From contig CP065366.1 of assembly GCA_023206055.1 (NCBI GenBank), forward strand, positions 310,001-374,000: a DNA stretch of 64,000 nt, written 5' to 3'. The translations under genes were made by a program, and so were the position numbers. Positions 34,229-43,580 of this stretch are shown one piece after another (within the stretch, counting starts at the first letter, position 1; every line of letters starts with the position of its first letter). A model generated the notes under the pieces. The model did not search any database. It saw nothing but the letters and a program-made list of their open reading frames with translations, and was not told where the DNA came from. The DNA comes from Vibrio cyclitrophicus. GTDB taxonomy: Bacteria; Pseudomonadota; Gammaproteobacteria; Enterobacterales; Vibrionaceae.

Positions 34229-34284
34229 CATTACAGTTAGGCGCTATCTGTTGCCCAAGGCAATAAGAGCAGCGATTAACTAAT

Positions 34285-34360
34285 GCGATACTAGCTCAGT
34301 TGGTAGAGCGCAACCTTGCCAAGGTTGAGGTCATCGGTTCGAACCCGATGTATCGCTCCA
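34285..34360 (+). tRNA. tRNA-Gly (GCC), copy 5
   Basis: Identical Gly sequence. Copies 4-5 with their spacers form a nearly perfect 268-base tandem duplication. Confidence 0.98.
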
Positions 34361-34419
34361 ATTTCTTTCTTAGGATTGATGTTGGGAATAGAGTCATTGT
34401 CTTAAACAATGCATCCGGA

Positions 34420-34496
<77 letters not shown>

Positions 34497-34552
34497 CATT
34501 ACAGTTAAGCGCTATCTGTTGCCCAAGGCAGTAAGAACAGCGATTAACTAAT

Positions 34553-34628
34553 GCGATACTAGCTCAGTTGGTAGAGCGCAACCTTGCCAAGGTTGAGGTC
34601 ATCGGTTCGAACCCGATGTATCGCTCCA
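34553..34628 (+). tRNA. tRNA-Gly (GCC), copy 6
   Basis: Identical Gly sequence; also 268 bases after copy 5. Confidence 0.98.
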
Positions 34629-34731
34629 ATTTCTATTCTTAGAAGCTGTCTCTTTGAGAAAGTGCTCAGAATGATAATGGTTTAGTCTCATTGTCTTAAA
34701 CGATAATGATGCGAAAAGAGAAACATCCGGA

Positions 34732-34808
<77 letters not shown>

Positions 34809-34864
34809 CATTACAGTTAAGCGCTATCTGTTGCCCAAGGCAGTAAGAGTAGCGATTAACTAAT

Positions 34865-34940
34865 GCGATACTAGCTCAGTTGGTAGAGCGCAACCTTGCC
34901 AAGGTTGAGGTCATCGGTTCGAACCCGATGTATCGCTCCA
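34865..34940 (+). tRNA. tRNA-Gly (GCC), copy 7
   Basis: Identical Gly sequence; followed by the longest spacer of the array (120 bases). Confidence 0.98.
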
Positions 34941-35060
34941 CTTTTATTCGAACAAGAAGTAATATTCTTAGAAGCTGTCTCTTTGAGAAAGTGCTCAGAA
35001 TGAAAATGGTTTAGTCTCATTGTTTTAAACGATAATGATGCGAAAAGAGAAACATCCGGA

Positions 35061-35137
<77 letters not shown>

Positions 35138-35193
35138 CATTACAGTTAGGCGCTATCTGTTGACCAAGGCAGTAAGAGCAGCGATTAACTAAT

Positions 35194-35269
35194 GCGATAC
35201 TAGCTCAGTTGGTAGAGCGCAACCTTGCCAAGGTTGAGGTCATCGGTTCGAACCCGATGTATCGCTCCA
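35194..35269 (+). tRNA. tRNA-Gly (GCC), copy 8
   Basis: Identical Gly sequence; 56-base spacer upstream. Confidence 0.98.
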
Positions 35270-35357
35270 AATTCTCTCTCACGCTTTATGCTGAAGATGA
35301 AAATGGTTTAGTCTCATTGTCTTAAACGGTAATGATGCGAAAAGAGAAACATTCGGA

Positions 35358-35434
<77 letters not shown>

Positions 35435-35490
35435 CATTACAGTTAAGCGCTATCTGTTGCCCAAGGCAGTAAGAGCAGCGATTAACTAAT

Positions 35491-35566
35491 GCGATACTAG
35501 CTCAGTTGGTAGAGCGCAACCTTGCCAAGGTTGAGGTCATCGGTTCGAACCCGATGTATCGCTCCA
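35491..35566 (+). tRNA. tRNA-Gly (GCC), copy 9
   Basis: Last tRNA of the array, identical to the other Gly copies. Followed by AT-rich DNA and a terminator-like hairpin at 35700. Confidence 0.98.
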
Positions 35567-35699
35567 GCTTTCTTCTAAAAAGCTATTAAGACTCTTTAAA
35601 CCACCGTGTTTTTCTTTAGATCACAGAGTTTAAAGACGACCTTAAGGGTCACGCTCTTTCTTTAATGCTGCGAAGCATAATCCCCCCAAAAAGCAAATA

Positions 35700-35727
35700 A
35701 TCCTCCATCTTGGTGGATATTTTTTTG
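35700..35727 (+). terminator. Probable terminator of the tRNA array
   Basis: Stem ATCCTCCA / TGGTGGAT with one mismatch and a very small loop, followed by AT then seven T. It lies 134 bases after the last tRNA. Confidence 0.7.
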
Positions 35728-35814
35728 TCTTAAATTTTTCTTAGCAACTGGAATGCTAGTAAACATCAGGTCTCTGAAGCAGATACTTGAGGTTTTTCAT
35801 ATCTATAAACAGAC

Positions 35815-36085
35815 TTATCCACAAAATGTTAGGTGTGGATAACTTGGTTGATAAAGTTATTTCAGTCTTAATTCTTTATATATCCCTAAAAGATCTTTCT
35901 TGTTTTCAATATATTAGCTGAATCGTATCGATCGTAACTTATTGTTTTTTATCAAGTTGAATGCTTGTCTTGAATTTAACAAAAGATCGTTAACTTGTTG
36001 TTTTTTGATCTTAATCATTTATCGGTACTGTGTTTAACTTTGTGAGGGTGTCGGAAGTTTACGAGAAATCTGAATTTTTTCCACA
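35815..36085. other. DnaA-box cluster, candidate datA-like locus
   Basis: A perfect DnaA box TTATCCACA (35815-35823) and an inverted perfect box TGTGGATAA (35834-35842) are only 10 bases apart; a third match TTTTCCACA lies at 36077-36085 and a one-mismatch box TGTGTTTAA near 36029. Four GATC sites lie between 35891 and 36009 in very AT-rich sequence. The locus sits between the tRNA-Gly array and queG, the position of the DnaA-titrating site datA in E. coli. No open frame fits this 632-base gap. A 9-bp stem GGGTTGTCT / AGACAACCC (36136 and 36175) lies at its right end. Confidence 0.6.
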
Positions 36086-36198
36086 TTGTTAAAATTGAGA
36101 ACAAGGTCAAACATTGTTCTAAAATTATGTGCAACGGGTTGTCTTAAATGTTGGACTACTGATGTGGTGTAACTAGACAACCCTTGATACTTAAAGGG

Positions 36199-37341
36199 CT
36201 AGGCATCTCTTGGAAGGCCTTTCTCAACAATACGTATCAATCTGTGCTTTTTCGTGGCGATTTTGCTGCTGCCTTCTTGCACGCTACTCGCGTTGGGTAA
36301 CTGCTGTAGTTGTTTATTCAAAGCCCACTCAATATGCACATCCAACATATCGCTTTTCCCTTGATGAGATTCCAGTGTTTCAACAATGCGTTGTTGAAAT
36401 GGTGCATTGCCCATCGCAACAAAGATATTGCGTAACCACTGGGTGTGGCCAATACGTCTGATTGCTGAGCCTTCCATCTTCTTTAGAAAGGTCGCTTCAT
36501 CCCAACTTGAAAGCAAAACCAGATCGGCTTCTTGGAAATCTTCTCTGCGGTGAAAGTCTGTTTGCTCTGTGAGTTCAGCATGACGGTTCCATGGACAAAC
36601 TAATTGGCAGTCGTCGCAACCGTAAATACGATTACCAATGGCGTCTCTAAATTCTTCCGGGATCACACCATCGTATTCAATGGTTAAGTACGAGATACAT
36701 TTGCGCGCATCCACAACGCCATCAGCAATAATGGCGCCTGTGGGACAAGAGGTGATACATGCGGTACATTTGCCGCACTCATCGATACTTGGCGTATCTA
36801 CTGGAAGCGGGATGTTAACTAAGAGCTCCCCTAAGAAGAACCAAGAGCCAGCGTCTTTATCAAGAATTAACGAGTGTTTACCTGTCCAACCCAACCCCGC
36901 TTTTTGAGCGAGCGGTCTTTCCAAAATAGGCGCTGAATCGACGAAAGGACGTGAGTCTAAACCTTCGACTTCCTTCTCGATTCTTTGTCCTAGCTTTTTC
37001 AATTGGTTACGGAACAATTTATGATAATCGCGGCCTAAAGAATAACGGCTGATATAACCTTGAGTGGCATCGCTTAGGTTAGAGGCAAACTGCGCTTCTG
37101 GTGGTAGGTAGTTCATTCGGGCGCTGATCACTCGAATGGTGCCAGGATGAAGCTCATTAGGGCGAGCTCGCATCATTCCATGTCGAGCCATCCAATCCAT
37201 TTCGCCGTGATTACCAGCATCTAGCCATGCTTGAAGAGGAGCTTCGTGTTCACTTAAATCAACATCGCAGATGCCAACTTTTTGAAAGCCTAACTCTTTT
37301 CCCCAGATTTTAATTTTTTCAGCAAGATGGTCTAGATTCAT
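36199..37341 (-). CDS. queG: tRNA epoxyqueuosine(34) reductase
   Basis: A 380-residue cobalamin-dependent, two-cluster iron-sulfur enzyme that makes queuosine in tRNA from epoxyqueuosine. Ferredoxin-like motifs CGKCTACITSCPTGAI and CDDCQLVCPWN are complete. The catalytic Asp region is PFVDSAPILERPLAQKAGLGWTGKHS. It is transcribed toward the DnaA-box region and divergent from tsaE. In E. coli, nnr lies between queG and tsaE; here the gap is 241 bases and has no gene. Confidence 0.96.
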   Translation of the reverse strand: MNLDHLAEKIKIWGKELGFQKVGICDVDLSEHEAPLQAWLDAGNHGEMDWMARHGMMRARPNELHPGTIRVISARMNYLPPEAQFASNLSDATQGYISRYSLGRDYHKLFRNQLKKLGQRIEKEVEGLDSRPFVDSAPILERPLAQKAGLGWTGKHSLILDKDAGSWFFLGELLVNIPLPVDTPSIDECGKCTACITSCPTGAIIADGVVDARKCISYLTIEYDGVIPEEFRDAIGNRIYGCDDCQLVCPWNRHAELTEQTDFHRREDFQEADLVLLSSWDEATFLKKMEGSAIRRIGHTQWLRNIFVAMGNAPFQQRIVETLESHQGKSDMLDVHIEWALNKQLQQLPNASSVQEGSSKIATKKHRLIRIVEKGLPRDA

Positions 37342-37582
37342 GGCTTAATTCTTATTTTCTCTGTTTTACAATTAGAGATAAGGCTAATTAAAATTAGGTT
37401 CGGCAAAAATGGGGGCGGATCTTAACGGATCTTAGTGGTATTGACCAGAACAGACGCGTTTTAAGCAGTATTTTTCATAGAACTTACACTTGAGTGCTTG
37501 TCTCCCAAAAGCATCACGGTTTACTATTCTTGTTCTTTTGATTTTTATATAGTCAACGATCGATTTTTTAGAGAACGTATTC

Positions 37583-38047
37583 ATGAGCACGAAACAATTT
37601 ACTTTGAAAGATGAACAGGCAACGATTCAACTAGGAACGGAGCTGTCCAATCTTTGCTCACAGCAGACGACTATTTATCTGCATGGTGATCTTGGCGCAG
37701 GTAAAACGACTTTTAGTCGTGGCTTTGTAAAAGCACTTGGCCATCAAGGAAATGTAAAGAGCCCAACGTATACTCTAGTTGAACCTTATCAACTTGCCGA
37801 TTGGCAGGTGTACCACTTTGACCTTTATCGCCTAGCCGATCCAGAAGAGTTAGAGTTCATGGGAATTCGTGACTACTTTACTCCGGATGCTATCTGTTTG
37901 GTTGAATGGCCTGAGAAAGGCTATGGGATGCTACCAGAAGCGGATTTGGACATTGATATTCGTTACCAAGACGATCACCGTATTGTTTCTTTAACCGCTA
38001 ATAGTGAATACGGACAGCGCTTACTTAGTCAGTTGGAGTTATGTTGA
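37583..38047 (+). CDS. tsaE: tRNA threonylcarbamoyladenosine biosynthesis ATPase TsaE
   Basis: A 154-residue P-loop ATPase (HGDLGAGKTTFSRGF) that works with TsaB and TsaD to make t6A37 in ANN-decoding tRNAs. The family motifs SPTYTLVEPY and HFDLYRL are present. It is first in a long operon; its stop overlaps the amiB start by 7 bases. Confidence 0.95.
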   Translation: MSTKQFTLKDEQATIQLGTELSNLCSQQTTIYLHGDLGAGKTTFSRGFVKALGHQGNVKSPTYTLVEPYQLADWQVYHFDLYRLADPEELEFMGIRDYFTPDAICLVEWPEKGYGMLPEADLDIDIRYQDDHRIVSLTANSEYGQRLLSQLELC

Positions 38048-39756
38048 TTTCTAAACGCCTTTTTTCAACAGTGGCCATGATGGCTGCTGTTTTTTCTATA
38101 CTGTTTTCTTCACTTGTTTCTGCAAACTCACTGAAAAGCTTAAGAGTTTGGCCTTCCCCAGAAGAAACTCGTGTGGTTATCGACTTAAAATCAGAAGCGG
38201 ACTTTAGCTATTTCACTTTGAGTAGCCCAAGTCGTTTAGTGGTCGATTTAAAAAATACCAACCTTGCGACTAAGTTACCGGTCGTGGTGAAAGATAGCCC
38301 TGTTCTATCTAAGATTCGTAAGAGCTCACCGCCAGACAAAAGCACGTATCGCTTGGTTTTTGAGTTAAAGAAGTCGTCTAAAGCAGAGTTGTTCAAACTG
38401 AACCCGACTCCGGGTGGTCAGTATGGGCACCGCTTGGTGATCGACTTACCTCATGGCGCTGCAAGTAAAGCGACACCGACGCCGAGTAAGCCAACGGTAA
38501 GCAAAGACATTAATCAGGTTAAGCGTCAGAAAGACATTCTAATTGTGATTGACCCTGGCCACGGCGGGGAAGACCCTGGCTCAATCGGCCCATCCCGCAA
38601 GTATGAAAAAGACGCGACTCTGAGTATTTCTAAGAAGTTAGCAGCTCAACTGAATGCGGTTCCGGGGATCAAAACTCGTATGACTCGTAATGCTGACTAC
38701 TTTGTGAACCTGAATCGACGTGTTGCGATTGCTCGTGAGAATGAAGCTCACCTAATGATCTCTATTCACGCAGATGCCTTTACGACGCCACAACCAAGAG
38801 GTGGTTCGGTGTTTGTGCTGAACACTCGACGTGCCAATACTGAGATTTCGCGCTGGATCGAGAACAAAGAGAAACAGTCAGAGCTGCTCGGTGGCAGTGG
38901 TGCTGCGTTCACTGGCAATATTGATGATAAGAACGTAAACCAAACCCTGCTTGATTTGCAGTTTAGTCACTCTCAAAAAGAGGGCTACAAACTGGCAACG
39001 GCAATTCTGTCTGAAATGGGTAAAGTCGCGAAGCTGCATAACAGTAAGCCGATTAACACCAGCTTAGCGGTATTACGCTCACCACAAATTCCATCAGTAT
39101 TGGTCGAGACGGGCTTTATTTCAAACCCAACGGAAGAGAAGCTTCTTTTCCAACGTTCGCACCAAGATAAATTGGCACGAGCAGTGACTAAAGCCGTTGT
39201 TAAGTATTTGAAGGCTAACCCGCCAGAAGGGATTAGCCTGTCTAATGCGACCCCATCAACGGGTAGCGTGAGCCAGCATAAAGTGTCTCGTGGTGAGTCT
39301 TTATCGGTGATTGCGAGCAAATATGGCACCTCAACGCAGGCCTTGATGAAACTGAACAATCTGAAATCAAGTAGCCTAGCAATTGGTCAAGTGCTTAAGA
39401 TTCCAGGCAGCGCTTCAAGTTCATCATCAAGCAGTGCTGTTAAAACTAAGACCATAACTCACACGGTTAAGTCTGGAGAGTACCTAGGTAAGATCGCCAG
39501 CCGCTATAAAGTCTCGGTGGCTGATATTAAACGTGAAAACCGCTTAAAATCAGAAACGGTGAGAGTGGGTCAGAAGTTACGTATTACGGTTGAAGTAAAA
39601 GACATACCTCTGCGTAAACACAAAGTCGCAAGAGGTGATTACCTAGGTAAGATAGCCTCTAAGTACGGTGTGAGTGTTGATGGTATCCGTAAAGCGAATA
39701 ACCTACGTTCTGACAGCCTAGCGGTGGGGCAGGTGTTGATTATTCCACACAAATAA
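38041..39756 (+). CDS. amiB: N-acetylmuramoyl-L-alanine amidase with three LysM domains
   Basis: A 571-residue periplasmic amidase that splits septal peptidoglycan during cell separation. A signal peptide (residues 1-29), an AMIN domain (to ~140), then the zinc amidase_3 domain with VIDPGHGGEDPGSIGPS (first His ligand), MISIHADA (second His) and VETGFISNPTEE (catalytic Glu). Three C-terminal LysM repeats (about 415-458, 478-520 and 527-570) bind glycan; E. coli AmiB lacks LysM but Vibrio and Pseudomonas homologues carry them. Activation by an EnvC- or NlpD-type protein is expected. The start ATG overlaps the tsaE stop. Confidence 0.95.
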   Translation: MLISKRLFSTVAMMAAVFSILFSSLVSANSLKSLRVWPSPEETRVVIDLKSEADFSYFTLSSPSRLVVDLKNTNLATKLPVVVKDSPVLSKIRKSSPPDKSTYRLVFELKKSSKAELFKLNPTPGGQYGHRLVIDLPHGAASKATPTPSKPTVSKDINQVKRQKDILIVIDPGHGGEDPGSIGPSRKYEKDATLSISKKLAAQLNAVPGIKTRMTRNADYFVNLNRRVAIARENEAHLMISIHADAFTTPQPRGGSVFVLNTRRANTEISRWIENKEKQSELLGGSGAAFTGNIDDKNVNQTLLDLQFSHSQKEGYKLATAILSEMGKVAKLHNSKPINTSLAVLRSPQIPSVLVETGFISNPTEEKLLFQRSHQDKLARAVTKAVVKYLKANPPEGISLSNATPSTGSVSQHKVSRGESLSVIASKYGTSTQALMKLNNLKSSSLAIGQVLKIPGSASSSSSSSAVKTKTITHTVKSGEYLGKIASRYKVSVADIKRENRLKSETVRVGQKLRITVEVKDIPLRKHKVARGDYLGKIASKYGVSVDGIRKANNLRSDSLAVGQVLIIPHK

Positions 39757-39809
39757 GCTTTTTAACGCAGACATGTTTTCATCAATGGCAGTATAAGGTA
39801 GCTATAAAT

Positions 39810-42050
39810 ATGACGATCAAAATACTGCCAGCTCGGTTAGCTAACCAAATTGCAGCGGGTGAGGTGGTAGAAAGACCCGCTTCTGTTGTGAAGGAGTTGG
39901 TTGAAAACAGTTTGGATTCAGGTGCGACACGTATCGATATTGATATCGAGAAAGGCGGCGCTAAGATGATCCGCGTTCGTGACAACGGCAAGGGCATCGT
40001 CAAAGATGAGCTTGCCTTGGCACTGAGCCGTCATGCGACCTCTAAGATCCATACCCTTGATGACCTTGAGGCGATCGTCAGCCTAGGTTTTCGTGGTGAG
40101 GCGCTAGCGAGTATTAGCTCGGTTGCGCGTTTAACCATGACTTCACGCCCTGCCACTCAAGATCAAGCTTGGGCAGCGCACAGTGAAGGTCGTGATATGC
40201 AGGTCAAACTGCAGCCTGCAGCGCATCCGATTGGTACCTCTGTTGAGGTGTTGGACTTATTCTTCAATACTCCTGCTCGTCGCAAGTTCTTACGTACTGA
40301 GAAAACCGAATTCACGCATATCGATGAGTTACTCAAGCGCATTGCATTGAGTCGCTTTGATGTGACGATCAACCTCCGCCATAACGGTAAAATGATTCGT
40401 CAGTACCGTGCTGCTAAAACACAAGTTCAAGCAGAAAAGCGCATCGCTGCGGTATGTGGTAATCCTTTTGTTCGTCATATGCTTAAGATCGAGCTAGAAC
40501 ATCAAGGCCTAAAACTTCATGGCTGGATCACCACGCCTGAAGGAGCAAGACAACAAAGCGATCTACAATACTGCTATGTGAATGGTCGTATGATGCGCGA
40601 CAAGCTGATCAATCACGCGATTCGTCAGAGCTATGAAACCAGCCTTCGTCCAGATCAATTCGCAACGTATGTGCTATTCATTGAACTCGACCCGCATCAA
40701 GTGGATGTGAATGTTCACCCTGCTAAACATGAAGTGCGTTTTCATCAAGCGCGTCTTGTGCATGACTTTATTTACCAAGCATTGAGTGATGGTTTAGCCC
40801 AAAGCAAGCAAATCGATGCTGCGCCAATTAATCAGTCGGCTTTTCATCAATCAGAAGTGACACATCATCAACAAGATAGTTCGATGTCTGAGATGGGGGA
40901 TGTTGCGGCTTTCTCTGAGCCAGAAAACACGCTACCTAGTAGCGCGGATCAAAGCCAAATTTCGGAAAGGCTGCGACACGCTATTGAACAAACGCCTGCC
41001 TATCCGAGAAAAGCCGAATCTGAACAGGTTTATGATAACCCTCAGCACAGTGTTAATGATGCTGGTCAGCGCTACAGCCCACCAGAAAACCGAGGTTTAT
41101 CGTCTAGCCGGGGCTCTTCAAGCAACTTAGATTCGTCAACTAACATGAGTTCAGCTAGCACTGGCTCGTCGGCTCATGAAACCAGCTTTACCGGCTCTCC
41201 TCGTCAAGAGTGGACTGAGTCTCGACCTGCTCCGAGAAAAGAAAAAGAACCCAACCAACATCATGCTGCCCCCGTGCCTTCAAAGCGTGAAGTCAAAGCC
41301 TACAAAGAGCTTCTGAAAACGCCAGATTTTGATGAACAAGTTGTAGCTCCATCATCGCCTCAAGAGCATGTAGCACCAGTAGAAACCAGAGACAACATAG
41401 AAAATATAGAAGCTAAGTCTGTTCAACAGAATCCTGTTCACTTAAAGCCAAGAGCACCTGTGACGGACTTAGGCAAAGCAGTTTCGGTAGTGGAACGCCA
41501 ATATTTGGTAATGGGAAACAAAAACGGCAGCGTACTGGTGTCTCTAGCCAAAGCTGAATTGCTACGTGTGATTGGCCAACTTGATACCCGAGAAGGGGCG
41601 TTAAAAAGCCAGCCGCTGTTGGTGCCTTTATCAATCAAATTAGGCGCTGATTTAGTGGGTGTCGCTAAGGCGCTAAGCCAAATGCTGTCCGTGCTTGGTA
41701 TCGAGCTTAAAGCTAGGAATAACGAAGCGATCATGGTGATGGGCGTGCCTTCCCCTTTAAGGCAGCAAAACTTACAAATTTTGATCCCAGATCTGTTATC
41801 TTACGCGGCTTCATTCAACGCTCAGATAGTTGATAGTCACTCGGCTAATACTTCCAGCGACCTGTTGCCATCATTGGTCAACTGGATCGGGATTCAAACG
41901 GCACAAGTAAAAAGCGACTACACTTTATCTGAAGCGGTTCAACTAGTTGGGGAACTTGAACAACTTTGGCATGGTCTACTTCCATTAGATGATCCAGAGT
42001 TTGTTAATCCTATCGACTTTTCAGCGACTATAGCCGCGTTTACGGTTTAA
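39810..42050 (+). CDS. mutL: DNA mismatch repair protein MutL
   Basis: A 746-residue GHKL ATPase that links MutS mismatch recognition to strand incision. N-terminal motifs are IAAGEVVERPASVVKELVENSLDSGA, DNGKGI and GFRGEALASI. The linker (about 350-560) is long, Ser-rich and probably disordered. The C-terminal dimerisation domain lacks the DQHAxxE endonuclease motif, as expected for a species with MutH. Longer than E. coli MutL (615) because of the linker. It follows amiB by 53 bases in the same operon. Confidence 0.97.
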   Translation: MTIKILPARLANQIAAGEVVERPASVVKELVENSLDSGATRIDIDIEKGGAKMIRVRDNGKGIVKDELALALSRHATSKIHTLDDLEAIVSLGFRGEALASISSVARLTMTSRPATQDQAWAAHSEGRDMQVKLQPAAHPIGTSVEVLDLFFNTPARRKFLRTEKTEFTHIDELLKRIALSRFDVTINLRHNGKMIRQYRAAKTQVQAEKRIAAVCGNPFVRHMLKIELEHQGLKLHGWITTPEGARQQSDLQYCYVNGRMMRDKLINHAIRQSYETSLRPDQFATYVLFIELDPHQVDVNVHPAKHEVRFHQARLVHDFIYQALSDGLAQSKQIDAAPINQSAFHQSEVTHHQQDSSMSEMGDVAAFSEPENTLPSSADQSQISERLRHAIEQTPAYPRKAESEQVYDNPQHSVNDAGQRYSPPENRGLSSSRGSSSNLDSSTNMSSASTGSSAHETSFTGSPRQEWTESRPAPRKEKEPNQHHAAPVPSKREVKAYKELLKTPDFDEQVVAPSSPQEHVAPVETRDNIENIEAKSVQQNPVHLKPRAPVTDLGKAVSVVERQYLVMGNKNGSVLVSLAKAELLRVIGQLDTREGALKSQPLLVPLSIKLGADLVGVAKALSQMLSVLGIELKARNNEAIMVMGVPSPLRQQNLQILIPDLLSYAASFNAQIVDSHSANTSSDLLPSLVNWIGIQTAQVKSDYTLSEAVQLVGELEQLWHGLLPLDDPEFVNPIDFSATIAAFTV

Positions 42051-42147
42051 CTTTTTCGCGACGAAATTTGTCTTTTTAGCTGAAGACGTCGCGACACAAA
42101 GCCCTTTGCTAAAAAGAGCTAAAACAGAGAAGCAAAAACAAAATATC

Positions 42148-43080
42148 ATGACTGAAAAATTACCTTTAGCGTTGTTTTTAATGGGCCCAACGGCGTCAGG
42201 AAAAACAGATTTAGCTATCCGCTTACGTCAGAAATACCCTGTAGAGATCATCAGCGTCGATTCGGCACTTATTTACAAAGACATGGATATTGGTACCGCT
42301 AAACCGGATGCGGAAGAGCTTGCGCTCGCGCCTCATCGCTTGATTGATATTTTGGATCCAAGCGAAGCGTATTCTGCGGCAGATTTTCGTCGTGATGCGA
42401 TCAGTGAAATGAACAAGATTGTAGCGGAAGGCAAAATCCCGTTACTTGTTGGTGGCACAATGCTGTATTACAAAGCATTGTTAGAAGGTTTGTCGCCATT
42501 ACCCGCGGCGGATCAAGAGATTCGTAAGCAGATTGAAGCGGAATCTATCGAACAAGGTTGGCAGGCATTGCACGATCAATTAAGAGAGATAGATCCCGTA
42601 TCCGCTGAAAGAATACACCCAAATGATCCACAAAGGCTTTCAAGGGCATTGGAAGTTTACCGAATTTCGGGTAAAACATTAACAGAGCTAACTCAAACGA
42701 AAGGCGATAGCCTGCCATTTCGTGTAAAACAATTTGCAATAGCTCCCAAGGAAAGGACTGAACTCCATCGCCGTATTGAACTGCGTTTCGAGAAGATGAT
42801 AGAAGCGGGATTTGAAGATGAAATGAAGGCGTTGTACGCCAGAAAAGATCTTCACCCTGAACTGCCATCGATCCGATGCGTTGGTTATAGGCAGATGTGG
42901 GATTATTTAGACGGTAATTGTGATTTAGACGAAGCGGTTTTCCGTGGTGTCTGTGCAACCCGTCAGTTGGCCAAGCGACAAATCACCTGGTTGCGCAGTT
43001 GGGATGATTTAACTTGGTTAGATAGCGAAAACATTGATCAAGCGTTAGAAACTCTTTCAGATGCAATAGCATCTGATTAG
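42148..43080 (+). CDS. miaA: tRNA dimethylallyltransferase
   Basis: A 310-residue enzyme that prenylates A37 of UNN-decoding tRNAs using dimethylallyl diphosphate. The P-loop is MGPTASGKTDLAI; SVDSALIYKDMDIGTAKP and GGTMLYYKALLEG are diagnostic. ATG 42148 (MTEKLPLALFLMGP) matches homologues; a TTG at 42106 would add 14 charged residues. It lies 98 bases after mutL and before hfq, the common enterobacterial/vibrio order. Confidence 0.96.
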   Translation: MTEKLPLALFLMGPTASGKTDLAIRLRQKYPVEIISVDSALIYKDMDIGTAKPDAEELALAPHRLIDILDPSEAYSAADFRRDAISEMNKIVAEGKIPLLVGGTMLYYKALLEGLSPLPAADQEIRKQIEAESIEQGWQALHDQLREIDPVSAERIHPNDPQRLSRALEVYRISGKTLTELTQTKGDSLPFRVKQFAIAPKERTELHRRIELRFEKMIEAGFEDEMKALYARKDLHPELPSIRCVGYRQMWDYLDGNCDLDEAVFRGVCATRQLAKRQITWLRSWDDLTWLDSENIDQALETLSDAIASD

Positions 43081-43131
43081 TATTGCTGTGTATAATGTGA
43101 TCGCTTTTGCGTGAATATACTCTGGAAAGGA

Positions 43132-43187
43132 TCCGTTATTGAGGCTTTTAAAAAATCACAGCCTTTCAATAACAACGGAGTTTTTTT
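43132..43187 (+). terminator. Hairpin between miaA and hfq
   Basis: Long imperfect stem with outer arms TCCGTTATTGA and TCAATAACAACGGA, inner GGCT/AGCC, ending in seven T. It may partly terminate miaA transcripts and leave hfq to its own promoter. Confidence 0.7.
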
Positions 43188-43272
43188 ATTCATTTAGCTC
43201 AGATGCAAGGCCGCACCTTTTTGTGCACCACTAGCTAAATAATTACAACAAAATACAAATAAGGAAAATAAA

Positions 43273-43536
43273 ATGGCTAAGGGGCAATCGCTACAAGACC
43301 CATTCCTAAATGCACTCCGTCGTGAGCGTATTCCAGTCTCTATCTATCTTGTTAACGGCATTAAGCTGCAAGGTCAGATCGAGTCTTTCGATCAATTCGT
43401 GATCTTATTGAAGAACACAGTAAACCAAATGGTTTACAAGCATGCGATTTCTACTGTGGTACCTGCTCGTGCAGTTAGTCACCACAGCGGCGAGCAACGC
43501 ACGCCATCTGATCGTCCAGAGAAGACTGAAGATTAA
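43273..43536 (+). CDS. hfq: RNA chaperone Hfq
   Basis: An 87-residue Sm-like hexamer that pairs small RNAs with mRNAs. The N-terminus AKGQSLQDPFLNALRRERIPVSIYLVNGIKLQG and the Sm2 YKHAISTVVPAR (with the KH motif) are complete; the C-terminal tail is short, as in Vibrio. The ribosome site AAGGAAAATAAA precedes the ATG. It is likely transcribed both from miaA and from a promoter of its own. Confidence 0.98.
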   Translation: MAKGQSLQDPFLNALRRERIPVSIYLVNGIKLQGQIESFDQFVILLKNTVNQMVYKHAISTVVPARAVSHHSGEQRTPSDRPEKTED

Positions 43537-43580
43537 TCGTTCAATTGATACAGCTTGCGCTGTAATAAGGAGTTGGTTGC

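Noticed and set aside
35815..36085. Chromosomal replication origin (oriC)
   Set aside because: No mnmG, mioC or dnaA-dnaN neighbours, no recognisable unwinding 13-mers and only a few boxes; a datA-like site fits the synteny better.
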